A stretch of DNA of 64,000 nucleotides, from the NCBI RefSeq assembly GCF_000429525.1, contig NZ_AUCA01000004.1, positions 1 to 64,000 on the forward strand, given 5' to 3'. Made by a program: the position numbers and the translations under genes. The notes below the pieces were generated by a model, which saw only the letters and a list, made by a program, of their open reading frames with translations, was not told where the DNA came from and ran no database searches. The DNA comes from Alicyclobacillus contaminans DSM 17975. GTDB taxonomy: Bacteria > Bacillota > Bacilli > Alicyclobacillales > Alicyclobacillaceae. Position 1 is the stretch's first letter. Every line of letters begins with the position of its first letter. Below are positions 44,306-54,436 of this stretch, piece by piece.

Positions 44306-44562
44306 TACGAGGCGGGGTGCCATGCCGCAGAGGATGTGAAGGCTGGTACGTGGAAAGACGGGGCTGCCCTGAACCTTACGAAGAGGGGACGGGGTGGCCC
44401 CACGTTCTTTTTCAGCACCTGCGACGGGTAACTCGCCACGTATTTCCCGATGGGAATCGATGATAAAGAGAAGAAGAAATGGTCGATGAGACATCCTACG
44501 GCGACCACCGCGGCGAATACCACGCAAAGCCCGAGCGCCTTGGTCCATGGTTTCTTGCGCAT
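44302..44562 (-). pseudogene. Fragment of a small membrane protein (possibly DUF5412-like)
   Basis: An 86-codon frame with a good GGGAGG site before ATG 44562. Its first 50 residues look real: basic start, one membrane helix (LGLCVVFAAVVAVGCLI) and FFFSLSSIPIGKYVAS, which recalls DUF5412 proteins. After that the reading runs through a GC-rich hairpin and the end of fadE on the other strand and loses any family likeness. I read it as a truncated gene; confidence is low. Confidence 0.35.
44390..44412 (+). terminator. Possible fad operon terminator
   Basis: A short GGGG-TGG-CCCC stem followed by ACGTTCTTTTTC, 85 bases past the fadE stop. The T-run supports termination, though the stem is short. 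Confidence 0.45.
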
Positions 44563-44718
44563 CTCTACCTCCCATGGACGAACTGTCTATTGGGAATTGT
44601 ACAACCATTTTGTCAATCATCAGTCGAGATTCGTGGACGGGAGAACGGGAGGCGTTTTACACTGAAACCAGGGGAACTCCGCTGGCGGTCAGCGGAGGGA
44701 AGGGAGGTCGCTTTCTCG

Positions 44719-44985
44719 ATGGTGCCGGATCATGCGATGGTATGGATTGCAGGTGTGATTCCACTATTGTCCCTCGTGATTCCGTTTGGGTTGTACTGGT
44801 GGCTCCAGCGCGTCTGGATTCCCACGCTGGTGGTGGCCGTTGGGACGGTGGCGGCGATGGCAACCGTGTTCACCTTCCATTTCTGGCCATGGCTGCTCCT
44901 GTACCTGTTTCTCTGCTGGTTCGCGTGTTGGGCCGCCCGGATGACCAAAGATCGACAGTGGTTTCCGGAATCTCCGCAGTCGTGA
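44719..44985 (+). CDS. Small membrane protein, DUF2651-like
   Basis: An 88-residue protein with three hydrophobic segments (about residues 8-25, 33-50 and 54-72) and a charged tail RMTKDRQWFPES. Size and pattern recall DUF2651 (YbeC-type) proteins. GGGAGG lies 11 bases before ATG 44719; longer in-frame starts up to 44479 overlap the opposite gene and lack a site. Function unknown. Confidence 0.5.
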   Translation: MVPDHAMVWIAGVIPLLSLVIPFGLYWWLQRVWIPTLVVAVGTVAAMATVFTFHFWPWLLLYLFLCWFACWAARMTKDRQWFPESPQS

Positions 44986-45057
44986 ACAGCGGGATATGCA
45001 CAGCGCCAGCCGGTCGAAACACCCCAAGCGGGGAGGATGTGTGAAACATGATGCCGC

Positions 45058-45091
45058 GAGTGGATGCGGCCATGTTATGACGCATCCACTC
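45058..45091. terminator. 11-bp perfect hairpin between convergent genes
   Basis: GAGTGGATGCG (45058-45068) pairs with CGCATCCACTC (45081-45091) around a 12-base loop. No T-run, but it sits between convergent genes. Confidence 0.45.
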
Positions 45092-45109
45092 CGCGTTGGC
45101 ACAATACGC

Positions 45110-45820
45110 TTACAGTTGCATCATTTCCTCGTGCAGCCGGGTATACATCAAGGCTTCCGACTTCGCGATGGAAGCGCCCACCTCGTACATGGTCGCGAGC
45201 TCTTCCGGTTTGGTGTAATTCACCAGGACGTCTTTGCACAGCTGATAGTGGTGAGGTTCGTGCTCGTCCGCGTGGGCATCCCAGAACAACAGGTTGAGAG
45301 GACCTTCGGCCTGATACGTCGGATGCCGCAATCCGTCCGCGATGGCCTTCATCACCGTGCCGGCGAACATTTCCGATCCGAAGCCCACCGCAGCCATCGC
45401 CTCCAGGGGCGTCGCCTGTCGGAAGAATGAGATGAACGTCTCAATCGCGTCCGACACGGCGGAAGACATCGGAATCAACGGTATTCCGCGTTCATCCAGT
45501 TCGACCGTGGGATACACGGAGAGCAAAAACGTCTTGTACAGTTGTTCATGCGACCGACCCGGCGCTCCTCGGCCCGCCTCGTCCCAGAGATTGTCCGCGA
45601 GCGGAACCCACCAGGTGTCCAACGGCGCCATCGCGGAAATCGCCGCGCCGAGCACGCGCGGGAAATGCCGACTGTAGTATGAATACTGGACAGCAAAGTG
45701 GCGAATTTGCGCCATGGAGTAGCGGCCTTCGCGAAGATGGGTGAGAAATGGCGCGCTCAGAAACTCCTCTTCCACCAGTTGATCCATGGCGCGCTCCACA
45801 TCGGAATACGTTTGCAGCAC
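45110..45820 (-). CDS. Haem-oxygenase-like diiron oxidase family protein
   Basis: A 236-residue helical protein of the haem-oxygenase-like/TenA/CADD group (iron-containing redox enzymes). Likely metal ligands are Glu81 and His91 (DEAGRGAPGRSHEQL), Glu150 (FGSEMF) and the C-terminal cluster His183, His187, His190 (DAHADEHEPHH). The middle one is normally Asp in CADD-type enzymes. Possible roles include oxygen-dependent cofactor synthesis, as in CADD-linked para-aminobenzoate formation. GTG 45820 follows AAGGAGG with a 7-base spacer, which moves the start inside an in-frame ATG at 45850. Confidence 0.75.
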   Translation of the reverse strand: MLQTYSDVERAMDQLVEEEFLSAPFLTHLREGRYSMAQIRHFAVQYSYYSRHFPRVLGAAISAMAPLDTWWVPLADNLWDEAGRGAPGRSHEQLYKTFLLSVYPTVELDERGIPLIPMSSAVSDAIETFISFFRQATPLEAMAAVGFGSEMFAGTVMKAIADGLRHPTYQAEGPLNLLFWDAHADEHEPHHYQLCKDVLVNYTKPEELATMYEVGASIAKSEALMYTRLHEEMMQL

Positions 45821-45975
45821 GAACGTTCCTCCTTGCAAGACTTTCAGCATTTTTCCCGACCGGAGAGAATGTCGGTCGGGGCATCCAGCCCCTAGTCTAG
45901 CATGTTCGGACACCAACGCCCAATTCCGTGCTGGAAACCGCGCGCATCTGGCGAGGGAGGCTTTTCCATTCAGCT

Positions 45976-46734
45976 TTACGCCGCGCTCGGCGGCGTGTAC
46001 CAGTCGGGCAGGATATAGACCGGGACATCTGTTTGCACGCCGAATTGCCGCGCAAAGGCTACACTGCTGCAATACACGTCGATGTGCGCGCCCACAATGG
46101 CGCCTCCCGTGTCCTCGGCCACGCGGAAGCCGACACCGGGAATGTACAATTTGGTGCCGTACGGAATGATGCGCGGATCGACTGCGACGGTCACGCCCTG
46201 CAAGGCACGGGTTCCCGTGGAGGTGATGCCGAACAGCGGATCCGCCGGCGTCTTCCCTGTGGATTCATAGCCAGCCGTGTACGCCGTAACCGTGCAGAAT
46301 AGAATCTTGGTCCCAACGGGCATGACTTTCGGCCGTTCGGAACGAGACGCCATCACCTGCTGGCGCGCCACCGCAATGTCTCGCAGTTCATTGTTGGCTG
46401 CTCCGGGCTTGCTGGCGCCGCCCCCGGATGTCGTGTAGTGCAGAGATTGTCCAATTTGCAGACGCTCTGGCGCGGTGACGTGGTTCTGATGCATCAGTTC
46501 CCCGACACTGACGCCCAATTTCTTTGCGACTTCCCACAGCGTATCTCCGGGGTGCACCGTGTAGACATGGGTGGTCGCCTGTTCGACGCGTTCCGCCACC
46601 CCTGCCAGACGGGCGACCAGTGTGTCCGACTCCTGCGGAATGGGATGGGCAGCGTCGGCGAAACAAATCCACGGCGTCAACAACAGCAGGGTTAGAACGG
46701 TCCACCACAGCCGCTTTGAACTCAACATGTCCAT
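45976..46734 (-). CDS. Secreted LysM and 3D-domain protein
   Basis: A 252-residue exported protein. A signal or anchor segment (LWWTVLTLLLLTPWICFA) is followed by a LysM peptidoglycan-binding domain at about 57-100 and a C-terminal 3D domain at about 179-221, whose three aspartates are Asp186, Asp208 and Asp219. This is the layout of YocH-like wall proteins, which cut or remodel peptidoglycan. ATG 46734 has AGGAGAGAGG just upstream. It is expressed leftward after the nfo terminator. Confidence 0.88.
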   Translation of the reverse strand: MDMLSSKRLWWTVLTLLLLTPWICFADAAHPIPQESDTLVARLAGVAERVEQATTHVYTVHPGDTLWEVAKKLGVSVGELMHQNHVTAPERLQIGQSLHYTTSGGGASKPGAANNELRDIAVARQQVMASRSERPKVMPVGTKILFCTVTAYTAGYESTGKTPADPLFGITSTGTRALQGVTVAVDPRIIPYGTKLYIPGVGFRVAEDTGGAIVGAHIDVYCSSVAFARQFGVQTDVPVYILPDWYTPPSAA

Positions 46735-46823
46735 CCTCTCTCCTTCTCCTAGCGTGCCTAGCAAAGCTTGATCTTCCCTATCAGCATCGTCCGGAACTTG
46801 AGAGGATAAACCTGCCAGAATAG

Positions 46824-46854
46824 AAAAAGACACCGCACCAGGCGGTGCGGTGTC
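46824..46854 (-). terminator. Terminator of nfo
   Basis: GACACCGCACC (46829-46839) and GGTGCGGTGTC (46844-46854) form a perfect 11-bp stem. On the minus strand it is followed by TTTTT (46828 down to 46824), a classical intrinsic terminator. Confidence 0.9.
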
Positions 46855-46874
46855 CCGAATGTCTGCGGGAGGCA

Positions 46875-47729
46875 TCAACGGCCGAGCAGCAAATCGATTT
46901 CAGAGCGGTACTTTCCGCCCGGCGTCTCGAGAATTTGCGGGATTCCGCGAAGCACATCGTGGTGGACAATCCGGCGGAGCGCCTCCAGCCCGAGCGATCC
47001 CTCTCCGATGTTGGCGTGCCGATCTTTTCTCGATCCAAACGGCGTTTTCGAATCGTTGATATGGGCGACCTTCAGCTTGTCCAGTCCAATGATGTCGTCA
47101 AACTTCTGCAGGAATCCGTCGAAGTCGTTGACGATGTCGTAGCCGTAGCTGTAGTTGTGGCAGGTGTCTATGCACACGCCGAGCTTCTCCTTGTGCGTCA
47201 CCAACGCCATGATTTCAGCAATTTGCTCCAGCGAATTCCCCACTTTCGATCCGTCCCCGGCCATGGTCTCCAGGCACAGCGTCAGCGATTCGTCCCCGGT
47301 CAAGATGCCGTTGAGCGCTTCCGCAATGCGGCGGATGGCGTAGGTCTCGCCTTCGCCCACGTGACTGCCCGGGTGCATGACAATGTAGCGGAAACCGAGG
47401 TATTCCACACGTTGGATTTCCTCGGTGAGGACGTTCACGCCGTACTCCCAGGTGTCTTCTTTCGGACTGGCGAGATTGACCAGGTAGGAGAGGTGCACCA
47501 CCGGGTCTTCAATGCCGTGCTCCGCCATGATGGCGAACGCTTCATCCCGGTTGAATTCCGTGATGGGACGGGCTTTTCCGCCTCGGTTGCTGCGTGTATA
47601 AATCATGTACGTATTTGCATCATAAGACAGAGTTTCTTCCACCGCAGCCAACAGGCCGGTCTTTGCAATCGACACGTTGGCGCCGAGGAAGATGCCCTTC
47701 TCCGTATCATAGGTTCGCGGTGACGTCAT
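46875..47729 (-). CDS. nfo: Endonuclease IV
   Basis: A 284-residue AP endonuclease of base-excision repair. The zinc-binding residues lie in VMHPGSHVGEG, LCLETMAGDGSK, CIDTCHNYSYG, KVAHINDSK and RHANIGEGSLG, all in family order. It nicks DNA 5' to abasic sites. GAGGAGG lies upstream of the ATG. It is divergent from the PBP gene and ended by a clear terminator. Confidence 0.97.
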   Translation of the reverse strand: MTSPRTYDTEKGIFLGANVSIAKTGLLAAVEETLSYDANTYMIYTRSNRGGKARPITEFNRDEAFAIMAEHGIEDPVVHLSYLVNLASPKEDTWEYGVNVLTEEIQRVEYLGFRYIVMHPGSHVGEGETYAIRRIAEALNGILTGDESLTLCLETMAGDGSKVGNSLEQIAEIMALVTHKEKLGVCIDTCHNYSYGYDIVNDFDGFLQKFDDIIGLDKLKVAHINDSKTPFGSRKDRHANIGEGSLGLEALRRIVHHDVLRGIPQILETPGGKYRSEIDLLLGR

Positions 47730-47867
47730 CGCGGCTTCTGCCTCCTCACGTGGGATACGTGTTCAGCATAACAACTTTCCAATCCGCTGCCAAATGGAAC
47801 ACGGCTTTGCTGCAACCGCCGCGGCGCTCACGTTTGGTGTAGGTGAGTGAGAAAGGAGGGGACGTGG

Positions 47868-49937
47868 TTGGAAGAACAGGATGACGCACGCACCCGGCGA
47901 CTTCCCGTGCTCTACGGCATGGTGTTCCTCGCGCTGTCCAGTCTCATCACCCGGTTGGGTTATCTGCAAATTGCACATGGCGCCGACTTTCGGGCCAGAG
48001 CCACCGCCACACGCATCAGCAAAGTCCCGGAACTGCCGTCCCGCGGCTGGATCTACGACGCCAACGGCGTCCTGTTGGCGTATGATCAGCCTTCGTTCAT
48101 CATTCTGTACAATCAGAGGGCTGCGTCTTCGGAATCGCCGGAACACCTGGCCCGGAGGCTGGCATCGGGAATCGGCGTTGCCGAGAAAGACCTGCGGGTC
48201 TTGCTTGAACAGGCTTCGAAAGGTCCCGCGGCGACGGTCGATCTGGTCCAGAACGCGAACATCCGGCAGGTCTCATTCATACACGAACATCAATCGGAGT
48301 TTCCCGGGATTCAGGTGCAGGTGGTTCCTACCCGCGTCTATCCGTACGGCGACCTGGCCGGTCACGTGCTGGGGTATGTCGGACGTCAGTCCGGTCAGGA
48401 GCGCCCGCTGTATGCAAGAAAGAACTACAACATTCGTCAATGGGTGGGGAAGGACGGTGTGGAGAAGCAGTACGAGGCGGAGCTGCAGGGCCAACTCGGC
48501 TACCGCGTGCAACAGACGAGCAGCGCAGGCGTGCCGCTCGAGACTTTTGGCTGGCAGCCCGCGCCCGTCGCCGGTCGCACGCTGCAATTGACGCTGAATG
48601 CGGCACTGCAGGCGAGGGCCCAGCAGATTGTCCAGGACACCCTTCGCGAGGTGGCGCATGAGCACCACTATCATCCCACCGAAGCGGGGGTTGTCTTGCT
48701 CAAGCCGAACGATGGCTCCATTCTGGCCTTGGTCAGTTATCCTTATTACAATCCCGCGTGGTTTCTCAGCCCGCAGGAACTGCGTCGGCACTGGAACTAC
48801 CTGTGGGACCCCAAACTCACGCCTACGGTGAACCACGTGATTCAGAGCCGCCATCCACCCGGTTCCACGGTCAAGCCGGTCAATCTGCTCGCCGCTCTGC
48901 ACGAAGGGGTGGTGACGCCGCATACCACAATTGCCGATCCGGGATTCGCCATGGTGGGCACCTACCGCGCCAACGATGACGTCCGAAGCGGTCACGGGCG
49001 GGTGGGGCCGGTGGAAGCTCTGAAAGTTTCCTGTGACACATTTTTTTATTACGTCGGCATGTGGCTGGCGAATTGGCACGACGGTCCACCCGCCGGACAG
49101 ACGGTGGCCCACTGGCTGTGGCGGGATCATGTGCGCGGGTTGAACGCGTTGTACCTGTGGGAAATGCGATTTGGATTGGGACGGCGAACGGGTGTGGATT
49201 TGCCCGGCGAGTTGGAGGGCCTGTTCTTTCACGACGACGCCGTCAAACAGCGCGCCGTACCCTATTCGGTGCAGGCGGCGGTGGCGGCGCTGCGCGCGCG
49301 CGGCTATTTCCCGAACCGCTCTTTGCTGTATGACAACGCGGCGGCCGCGATTGGGCAGATGCAGCAGTTCACCGTCATAGAACTCGCGCAGTACGTCGCC
49401 GCGCTGGCCAACGGCGGCCGCCGGGTGCAGCCGCACGTGGTGCGCGCCATCTATCCACCGGGGGCGCGGCCAGGCCAAGCTCAGCCATTGCGGCAGATTC
49501 AGGGCAGGGTGATGGACGAGGTTCGGCTGCCGGCGGCCCACTGGGCCGTGCTTCGAAAAGGGATGTATGAAGTGGTGAATGCGCCCGGAGGAACGGCCTA
49601 CGCCGCCTTCCGCGGGGCACCGTACGCGGCGGCGGGCAAGACGGGGACGGCCCAGGTCGGTCCGGGGCGGGACGATACGTCGGTGTTCATCGCATACGCG
49701 CCGGCAGAGAAGCCCGAAGTTGCGGTGGCGGTGGTGGTGCCGGGGGGAGGCAGCAGCTATGATACCGCGGTGCCGATGGCGAGACGGCTGCTCGACACGT
49801 ACTTTCAACTGTCGCACGCTCCATTTTTTCCACCGTCTCAGTGGTTGGATGACGCGGATGTCCTGCGCCGCTGGCCGGGTTCGTCCGGCGGCACCCCACC
49901 GGTCGGCATCAGATCCGCAGGGATTCCGCAGCCCTGA
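47868..49937 (+). CDS. Penicillin-binding transpeptidase (PBP2/MrdA-like)
   Basis: A 689-residue class B penicillin-binding protein with one N-terminal membrane helix (LPVLYGMVFLALSSLITRLGYL). The dimerisation part (LPSRGWIYDANGVLLAYD) is followed by the transpeptidase motifs STVK at residues 333-336, SCD at 388-390 and KTG at 591-593. It cross-links peptidoglycan during elongation or sporulation. TTG 47868 is chosen because AAAGGAGG is 7 bases upstream; a GTG at 47847 is open but unsupported. Confidence 0.9.
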   Translation: MEEQDDARTRRLPVLYGMVFLALSSLITRLGYLQIAHGADFRARATATRISKVPELPSRGWIYDANGVLLAYDQPSFIILYNQRAASSESPEHLARRLASGIGVAEKDLRVLLEQASKGPAATVDLVQNANIRQVSFIHEHQSEFPGIQVQVVPTRVYPYGDLAGHVLGYVGRQSGQERPLYARKNYNIRQWVGKDGVEKQYEAELQGQLGYRVQQTSSAGVPLETFGWQPAPVAGRTLQLTLNAALQARAQQIVQDTLREVAHEHHYHPTEAGVVLLKPNDGSILALVSYPYYNPAWFLSPQELRRHWNYLWDPKLTPTVNHVIQSRHPPGSTVKPVNLLAALHEGVVTPHTTIADPGFAMVGTYRANDDVRSGHGRVGPVEALKVSCDTFFYYVGMWLANWHDGPPAGQTVAHWLWRDHVRGLNALYLWEMRFGLGRRTGVDLPGELEGLFFHDDAVKQRAVPYSVQAAVAALRARGYFPNRSLLYDNAAAAIGQMQQFTVIELAQYVAALANGGRRVQPHVVRAIYPPGARPGQAQPLRQIQGRVMDEVRLPAAHWAVLRKGMYEVVNAPGGTAYAAFRGAPYAAAGKTGTAQVGPGRDDTSVFIAYAPAEKPEVAVAVVVPGGGSSYDTAVPMARRLLDTYFQLSHAPFFPPSQWLDDADVLRRWPGSSGGTPPVGIRSAGIPQP

Positions 49938-49951
49938 GGGGCTCGCGCCTC

Positions 49952-49980
49952 TTGACGATGCGCGGCCCATTCCCTAGACT
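49952..49980 (+). promoter_or_regulatory. Promoter of tetR-icmF operon
   Basis: TTGACG (49952-49957) and TAGACT (49975-49980) are 17 bases apart, a good sigma A promoter directly before the operator. Confidence 0.8.
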
Positions 49981-49985
49981 GAAAT

Positions 49986-50003
49986 TGAGCGAGCGCTCGG
50001 TCA
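49986..50003. promoter_or_regulatory. Pseudo-palindromic TetR operator at the start point
   Basis: TGAGCGAGCGCTCGGTCA is an 18-bp near-palindrome with one mismatched pair, lying at the predicted start of transcription. It suggests autoregulation by the TetR gene that follows. Its form resembles the fad operator at 38815-38830. Confidence 0.75.
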
Positions 50004-50015
50004 GGAGGGGTGTGC

Positions 50016-50684
50016 GTGGGCGTTCAAATCGGCAGCAATGTGAAAGACCCGGAACGGATTCGAGAACGCCGTCGGCAGATTGTGGAAGCTGCCGTGCAAC
50101 TGTTTTCGGAGAAAGGGTTTCACAAGACCACCACACGCGAAATTGCTCGCGCCAGCGGTTTGTCCAACGGTGCGCTGTACGAGTACGTCACGTCCAAGGA
50201 GGACATTCTCTTTCTGGTCTGTCAACACATCCACCAGGAGATCTTCAGCCGGCTCGCCCAAACGGTGACCACGGCGACCCATGGTGCGGAGAGACTCAAA
50301 ACGGCCATCGAGGGCCTGTTTGACGTCATGCACGACATGCAGGCGGACGTTCTGTTGATTTACCAGGAGGCGAAGTCTCTGCCAAAGCTGTACCTGACGG
50401 AAGTGCTGCGGCACGAGCAGGAGATTGTCGCTTGGTTTGAACAGCAGCTTCGTCATGGCGTCGCGGATGGGACGCTCGGGATATCAGAGGAGCAGATTCC
50501 TCTCCTGGCACAGGATATTGTGGTGATGGGACAGATGTGGGCGTTTCGACGTTGGGCCTTGAAAGGGATTTCATTTTCGCAATTTCGCGAACTGCAAATT
50601 CGCATGCTGATGGCGGCAGCCAGCGGATCCACCGCTTCGGCCGAGGTGTCGGCACAGTCTGGGAGAAGGGGGACTTTGCAATGA
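50016..50684 (+). CDS. TetR-family regulator of icmF operon
   Basis: A 222-residue regulator. The helix-turn-helix at about residues 17-60 reads [46 protein letters not shown], typical of TetR. The C-terminal helical domain has no clear ligand signature. GTG 50016 follows AGGAGGGG. The stop overlaps the icmF start as ATGA, so both are coupled. It probably represses its own operon through the operator and may also act on the fad operon. Confidence 0.88.
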   Translation: MGVQIGSNVKDPERIRERRRQIVEAAVQLFSEKGFHKTTTREIARASGLSNGALYEYVTSKEDILFLVCQHIHQEIFSRLAQTVTTATHGAERLKTAIEGLFDVMHDMQADVLLIYQEAKSLPKLYLTEVLRHEQEIVAWFEQQLRHGVADGTLGISEEQIPLLAQDIVVMGQMWAFRRWALKGISFSQFRELQIRMLMAAASGSTASAEVSAQSGRRGTLQ

Positions 50685-53600
50685 CGAGTTCCATGGAACA
50701 AATGGACAGGGTGTCGCAGGTCGCGGACCTCTCATCGGAGAGGGCCGCAGAACCGTGGGGGCAAACGCAGGAGCGACAGCCGTACCGGCCCAAGCATCCG
50801 GTTCGGTTTGTGACGGCGTCCAGTCTGTTTGACGGGCACGACGCGTCCATCAACATCATGCGCCGGATTCTGCAGGCAACCGGCGCTGAAGTGATTCACC
50901 TGGGACACAACCGCTCTGTCGACGAAATTGTAAGCGCTGCCATTCAAGAGGACGCGCAGGGGATTGCGGTCAGTTCGTATCAGGGCGGGCACGTCGAGTT
51001 CTTCAAGTACATGTACGACCTTCTTCAAGAGCGCGGGGCATCGCACATCCGGATATTCGGGGGCGGAGGCGGCGTCATCGTTCCCGAAGAAATTGCGGAG
51101 CTTGAGGCGTACGGCATCGCCAAGATCTTTTCTCCCGACGATGGCCGCCGGCTTGGTCTGCAGGGGATGATCAACCACATGATCCGCGTCTGCGACGAGG
51201 CCCTGCCCTGCGACCCTGACTCGTTGCTCAGGGAATTGTCGACAGCGGCGCCGCATGCGATGGCGCGATTGGTTACGTATGTCGAACAGACGGCGGAGGA
51301 CAACCCTGCTCTGCATGCGCTGCGGACTCAGCTGGACGCGAAGGCTCGGGCGGTTCCGGTGGTGGGCATCACGGGCACCGGCGGCGCCGGGAAATCCTCC
51401 CTCACCGATGAGCTGGTGCGGCGGTTCCTGCGCGATTTTCCCGACAAGACCATCGCCATCTTTTCTATCGATCCTTCCAAACAAAAGACGGGCGGTGCGT
51501 TGCTCGGGGATAGGATTCGCATGAATGCCATTCACCACCCGAACGTCTACATGCGCAGCTTGGCGACCCGCTCCGCAAAAGGGGAGTTGTCCGCCGCCAC
51601 CAGAGACGCCATTCGCTTGGCCAGGGCGGCCGGATTCGACCTGGTGCTGGTGGAAACCAGCGGGATTGGTCAGGGCGACGCGGACGTGGTGGATGTGGCG
51701 GACGTCTCGCTCTACGTGATGACCGCAGAGTACGGGGCGCCCTCCCAGTTGGAGAAGATTGATATGTTGGACTACGCCGATCTGGTGGCCATCAACAAGT
51801 TCGACCGGCGCGGTTCGGAGGATGCCCTGCGCTATGTGAAAAAGCAGGTCCAGCGCAACCGCAACGCATTTGCGCAGCCGGTCGAGGCAATGCCGGTGTA
51901 CGGAACAGTGGCGAGTCAGTTCAACGATCCTGGGGCGAACGTGCTCTACCGGGCTCTGATAGACACCATCAATCGCAAGTGCGGTACCGACTGGCAGAGC
52001 CAGCTCGAGGTGGGGCAGGCGTCGGATCGCAAGCGAGCCATCATTCCTGGAGAGCGTTCGCAATACTTGCTGGACATTGTCAACACGGTGCGCAAATACC
52101 GGGAGCGCACGGAGAAACAGGTAACATGGGCGCGGCGCGCGTACCAGCTTAAAGGTGCACTGCAGGTGATGCGGGAGCGTTCGACGCCGGAGTCGGTGAC
52201 TCATGCGCTGGAAGCGGCCTATGAAGAGACGTGGCGGGTGTTGGAGCGGGACGTGCAGGAAATCATCCAGGGCTGGCAGGAGAAGAAGGCGCGGTACAAG
52301 GCGGACGAGTTGGTGACGTCCGTGCGCGGCCGTGAAATCCGCAGTCCGTTGTACACCACGTCGCTGTCCGGCACGCGGATTCCGAAAGTCTGCTTGCCGG
52401 ACTACGAGGACTGGGGAGACATCGTCAAGTGGTCGCTCAAGGAGAACGTGCCGGGCGAGTTTCCGTACACCGCTGGCGTGTTTCCACTCAAGCGGACGGA
52501 AGAAGAGCCGAAGCGTCAATTCGCTGGGGAAGGCACGCCGGAGCGGACCAATCGACGCTTCCACTACCTCTCCCAAAACGATACGGCCAAGCGTTTGTCG
52601 ACTGCGTTTGACAGCGTGACGCTCTACGGCGAGGATCCGGATGTACGGCCTGACATTTACGGAAAAATCGGAGAAAGCGGCGTCAGCATCTGCACCCTGG
52701 ACGACATGAAGAAGCTGTACGCGGGCTTTGACCTGTGCGCACCCAACACCAGCGTGTCCATGACCATCAACGGCCCGGCACCCATCCTGCTGGCGATGTA
52801 CATGAACACGGCAATCGATCAACAGGTGGAGAAGTTCGTGGCGGACACCGGCCGTCAGCCGACCGCCAGCGAGTACGAGGAGATTCGTGAACGGACCCTG
52901 CAGACGGTACGGGGCACGGTCCAGGCCGATATACTCAAGGAGGATCAGGGGCAGAACACGTGCATCTTCTCGACCGAATTCGCTTTGCGGATGATGGGCG
53001 ACATCCAACAGTACTTCATTGACCACAAGGTGCGCAATTACTACTCGGTCAGCATCAGCGGCTACCACATTGCGGAAGCGGGCGCCAATCCCATCACCCA
53101 ATTGGCGTTCACGCTGGCGAACGCGTTCACGTATGTGGAGTACTATGTCAGCCGGGGCATGCACATCGACGACTTTGCGCCGAATCTCTCCTTCTTTTTC
53201 AGCAATGGGATGGATCCGGAGTATACGGTGATTGGCCGCGTGGCGCGGCGCATTTGGGCGACGGTGATGCGCGATCGGTACGGTGCGAACGAACGCAGTC
53301 AAAAGCTGAAGTATCACATCCAGACGTCCGGCCGCTCCCTGCACGCACAGGAAATCGACTTCAACGACATTCGGACCACGCTGCAGGCGTTGATTGCCAT
53401 CTACGACAACTGCAACTCGCTGCACACCAACGCCTACGACGAAGCCATCACCACTCCGACGGAGGAATCGGTGCGGCGGGCGATGGCCATCCAGATGATC
53501 ATCAATCGCGAGTTTGGTTTGGCCAAGAATGAAAATCCTCTGCAGGGAAGTTTCATTGTTGAGGAACTGACCGACCTGGTGGAGGAAGCTGTGATGCAGG

Positions 53601-54019
53601 AATTCCTTCGCCTGAACGACCGAGGCGGTGTGCTCGGCGCAATGGAAACACAATACCAACGCAGTAGGATACAGGAAGAATCATTGTACTATGAGGAACT
53701 GAAACATTCTGGCCAATTGCCCATCATCGGGGTCAACACGTTCATCAATCCGAAGACGCTCGCCCCCGACTACCAGCCTCCGAAGGTGGAACTGGCCCGC
53801 GCTTCACAGGAGGAGAAACAGCAGCAGATTGAAAATCTGCGGCGTTTCCACGAGGCGCATCGGGACGAAGCTCCTGCGGCGCTGCGGCGATTGCAGGAGG
53901 TGGCGCAGCGGGGAGACAATATCTTCGCAGAACTGATGGAGACGGTAAAGGTGGCGAGTCTGGGGCAGATCACGCACGCGCTGTACGCGGTGGGCGGAAA
54001 ATATCGCCGAAACATGTGA
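50681..54019 (+). CDS. icmF: Fused isobutyryl-CoA mutase IcmF (B12-dependent)
   Basis: A 1112-residue fused mutase. The B12-binding domain comes first, with base-off motif [11 protein letters not shown] (His53), then SSYQGGH and GGGGGV. A G3E-type GTPase chaperone (MeaI) follows, with P-loop GTGGAGKSS at 232-240 and [12 protein letters not shown]. The C-terminal half is the TIM-barrel mutase ([49 protein letters not shown]). It interconverts isobutyryl-CoA and n-butyryl-CoA, linking valine breakdown with fatty acids. The operon ends in a strong hairpin at 54033-54065. Confidence 0.96.
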   Translation: MTSSMEQMDRVSQVADLSSERAAEPWGQTQERQPYRPKHPVRFVTASSLFDGHDASINIMRRILQATGAEVIHLGHNRSVDEIVSAAIQEDAQGIAVSSYQGGHVEFFKYMYDLLQERGASHIRIFGGGGGVIVPEEIAELEAYGIAKIFSPDDGRRLGLQGMINHMIRVCDEALPCDPDSLLRELSTAAPHAMARLVTYVEQTAEDNPALHALRTQLDAKARAVPVVGITGTGGAGKSSLTDELVRRFLRDFPDKTIAIFSIDPSKQKTGGALLGDRIRMNAIHHPNVYMRSLATRSAKGELSAATRDAIRLARAAGFDLVLVETSGIGQGDADVVDVADVSLYVMTAEYGAPSQLEKIDMLDYADLVAINKFDRRGSEDALRYVKKQVQRNRNAFAQPVEAMPVYGTVASQFNDPGANVLYRALIDTINRKCGTDWQSQLEVGQASDRKRAIIPGERSQYLLDIVNTVRKYRERTEKQVTWARRAYQLKGALQVMRERSTPESVTHALEAAYEETWRVLERDVQEIIQGWQEKKARYKADELVTSVRGREIRSPLYTTSLSGTRIPKVCLPDYEDWGDIVKWSLKENVPGEFPYTAGVFPLKRTEEEPKRQFAGEGTPERTNRRFHYLSQNDTAKRLSTAFDSVTLYGEDPDVRPDIYGKIGESGVSICTLDDMKKLYAGFDLCAPNTSVSMTINGPAPILLAMYMNTAIDQQVEKFVADTGRQPTASEYEEIRERTLQTVRGTVQADILKEDQGQNTCIFSTEFALRMMGDIQQYFIDHKVRNYYSVSISGYHIAEAGANPITQLAFTLANAFTYVEYYVSRGMHIDDFAPNLSFFFSNGMDPEYTVIGRVARRIWATVMRDRYGANERSQKLKYHIQTSGRSLHAQEIDFNDIRTTLQALIAIYDNCNSLHTNAYDEAITTPTEESVRRAMAIQMIINREFGLAKNENPLQGSFIVEELTDLVEEAVMQEFLRLNDRGGVLGAMETQYQRSRIQEESLYYEELKHSGQLPIIGVNTFINPKTLAPDYQPPKVELARASQEEKQQQIENLRRFHEAHRDEAPAALRRLQEVAQRGDNIFAELMETVKVASLGQITHALYAVGGKYRRNM

Positions 54020-54032
54020 ATCCACGTCAGAG

Positions 54033-54065
54033 GAACAGGCGGCGGCCGATTGCCGCCGCCTGTTC
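54033..54065 (+). terminator. Hairpin after icmF
   Basis: GAACAGGCGGCGGC (54033-54046) pairs perfectly with GCCGCCGCCTGTTC (54052-54065), loop CGATT. The stem is very stable; a T-run is lacking. Confidence 0.75.
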
Positions 54066-54152
54066 TAGGATGGCTGCCAGCGGGGTACACTAACGCCTGC
54101 ACAAGGGACCGCAGACCTTCACACACGCTCTGCGGCACAGGAGGGTGGCGAG

Positions 54153-54434
54153 GTGACAGCAAAAGAGCGAGCGCAAAACGGGTTGCTGCTGGCGGCGATG
54201 ATCTTCTGCTTCACATCCGCGGGAGCCGGCGTATCGCATGCCGTGCATGCGCGGACAGTGCCACCGGCGGCCAAACTGACATCGGCGCCCCGTTCCAACC
54301 CATCTCTGCACGAGACAAATCCCTCTCGAGGAGACGAACCCGCGGGGAATGACGCAGCAGTGAAGCGGTACGGCGCACCGAGACTGCCGACATCGGAAGG
54401 GGCAGACAAAGCTGCCGAACAGAAGGGGAGGTGA
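54153..54434 (+). CDS. Small secreted or periplasmic-type protein, unknown
   Basis: A 93-residue protein with an N-terminal hydrophobic segment (LLLAAMIFCFTSAGAGVSHA) that looks like a signal peptide cut near residue 30. The remainder is polar, proline-rich and low in structure. AGGAGGG lies 7 bases before the GTG. It is followed immediately by an MFS gene. No family is recognised. Confidence 0.5.
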   Translation: MTAKERAQNGLLLAAMIFCFTSAGAGVSHAVHARTVPPAAKLTSAPRSNPSLHETNPSRGDEPAGNDAAVKRYGAPRLPTSEGADKAAEQKGR

Positions 54435-54436
54435 AC

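Noticed and set aside
50732-53659. A 975-codon open frame on the minus strand opposite icmF
   Set aside because: It is the mirror of a recognisable mutase gene, has no family likeness, and such long antisense frames are common in GC-rich genes.
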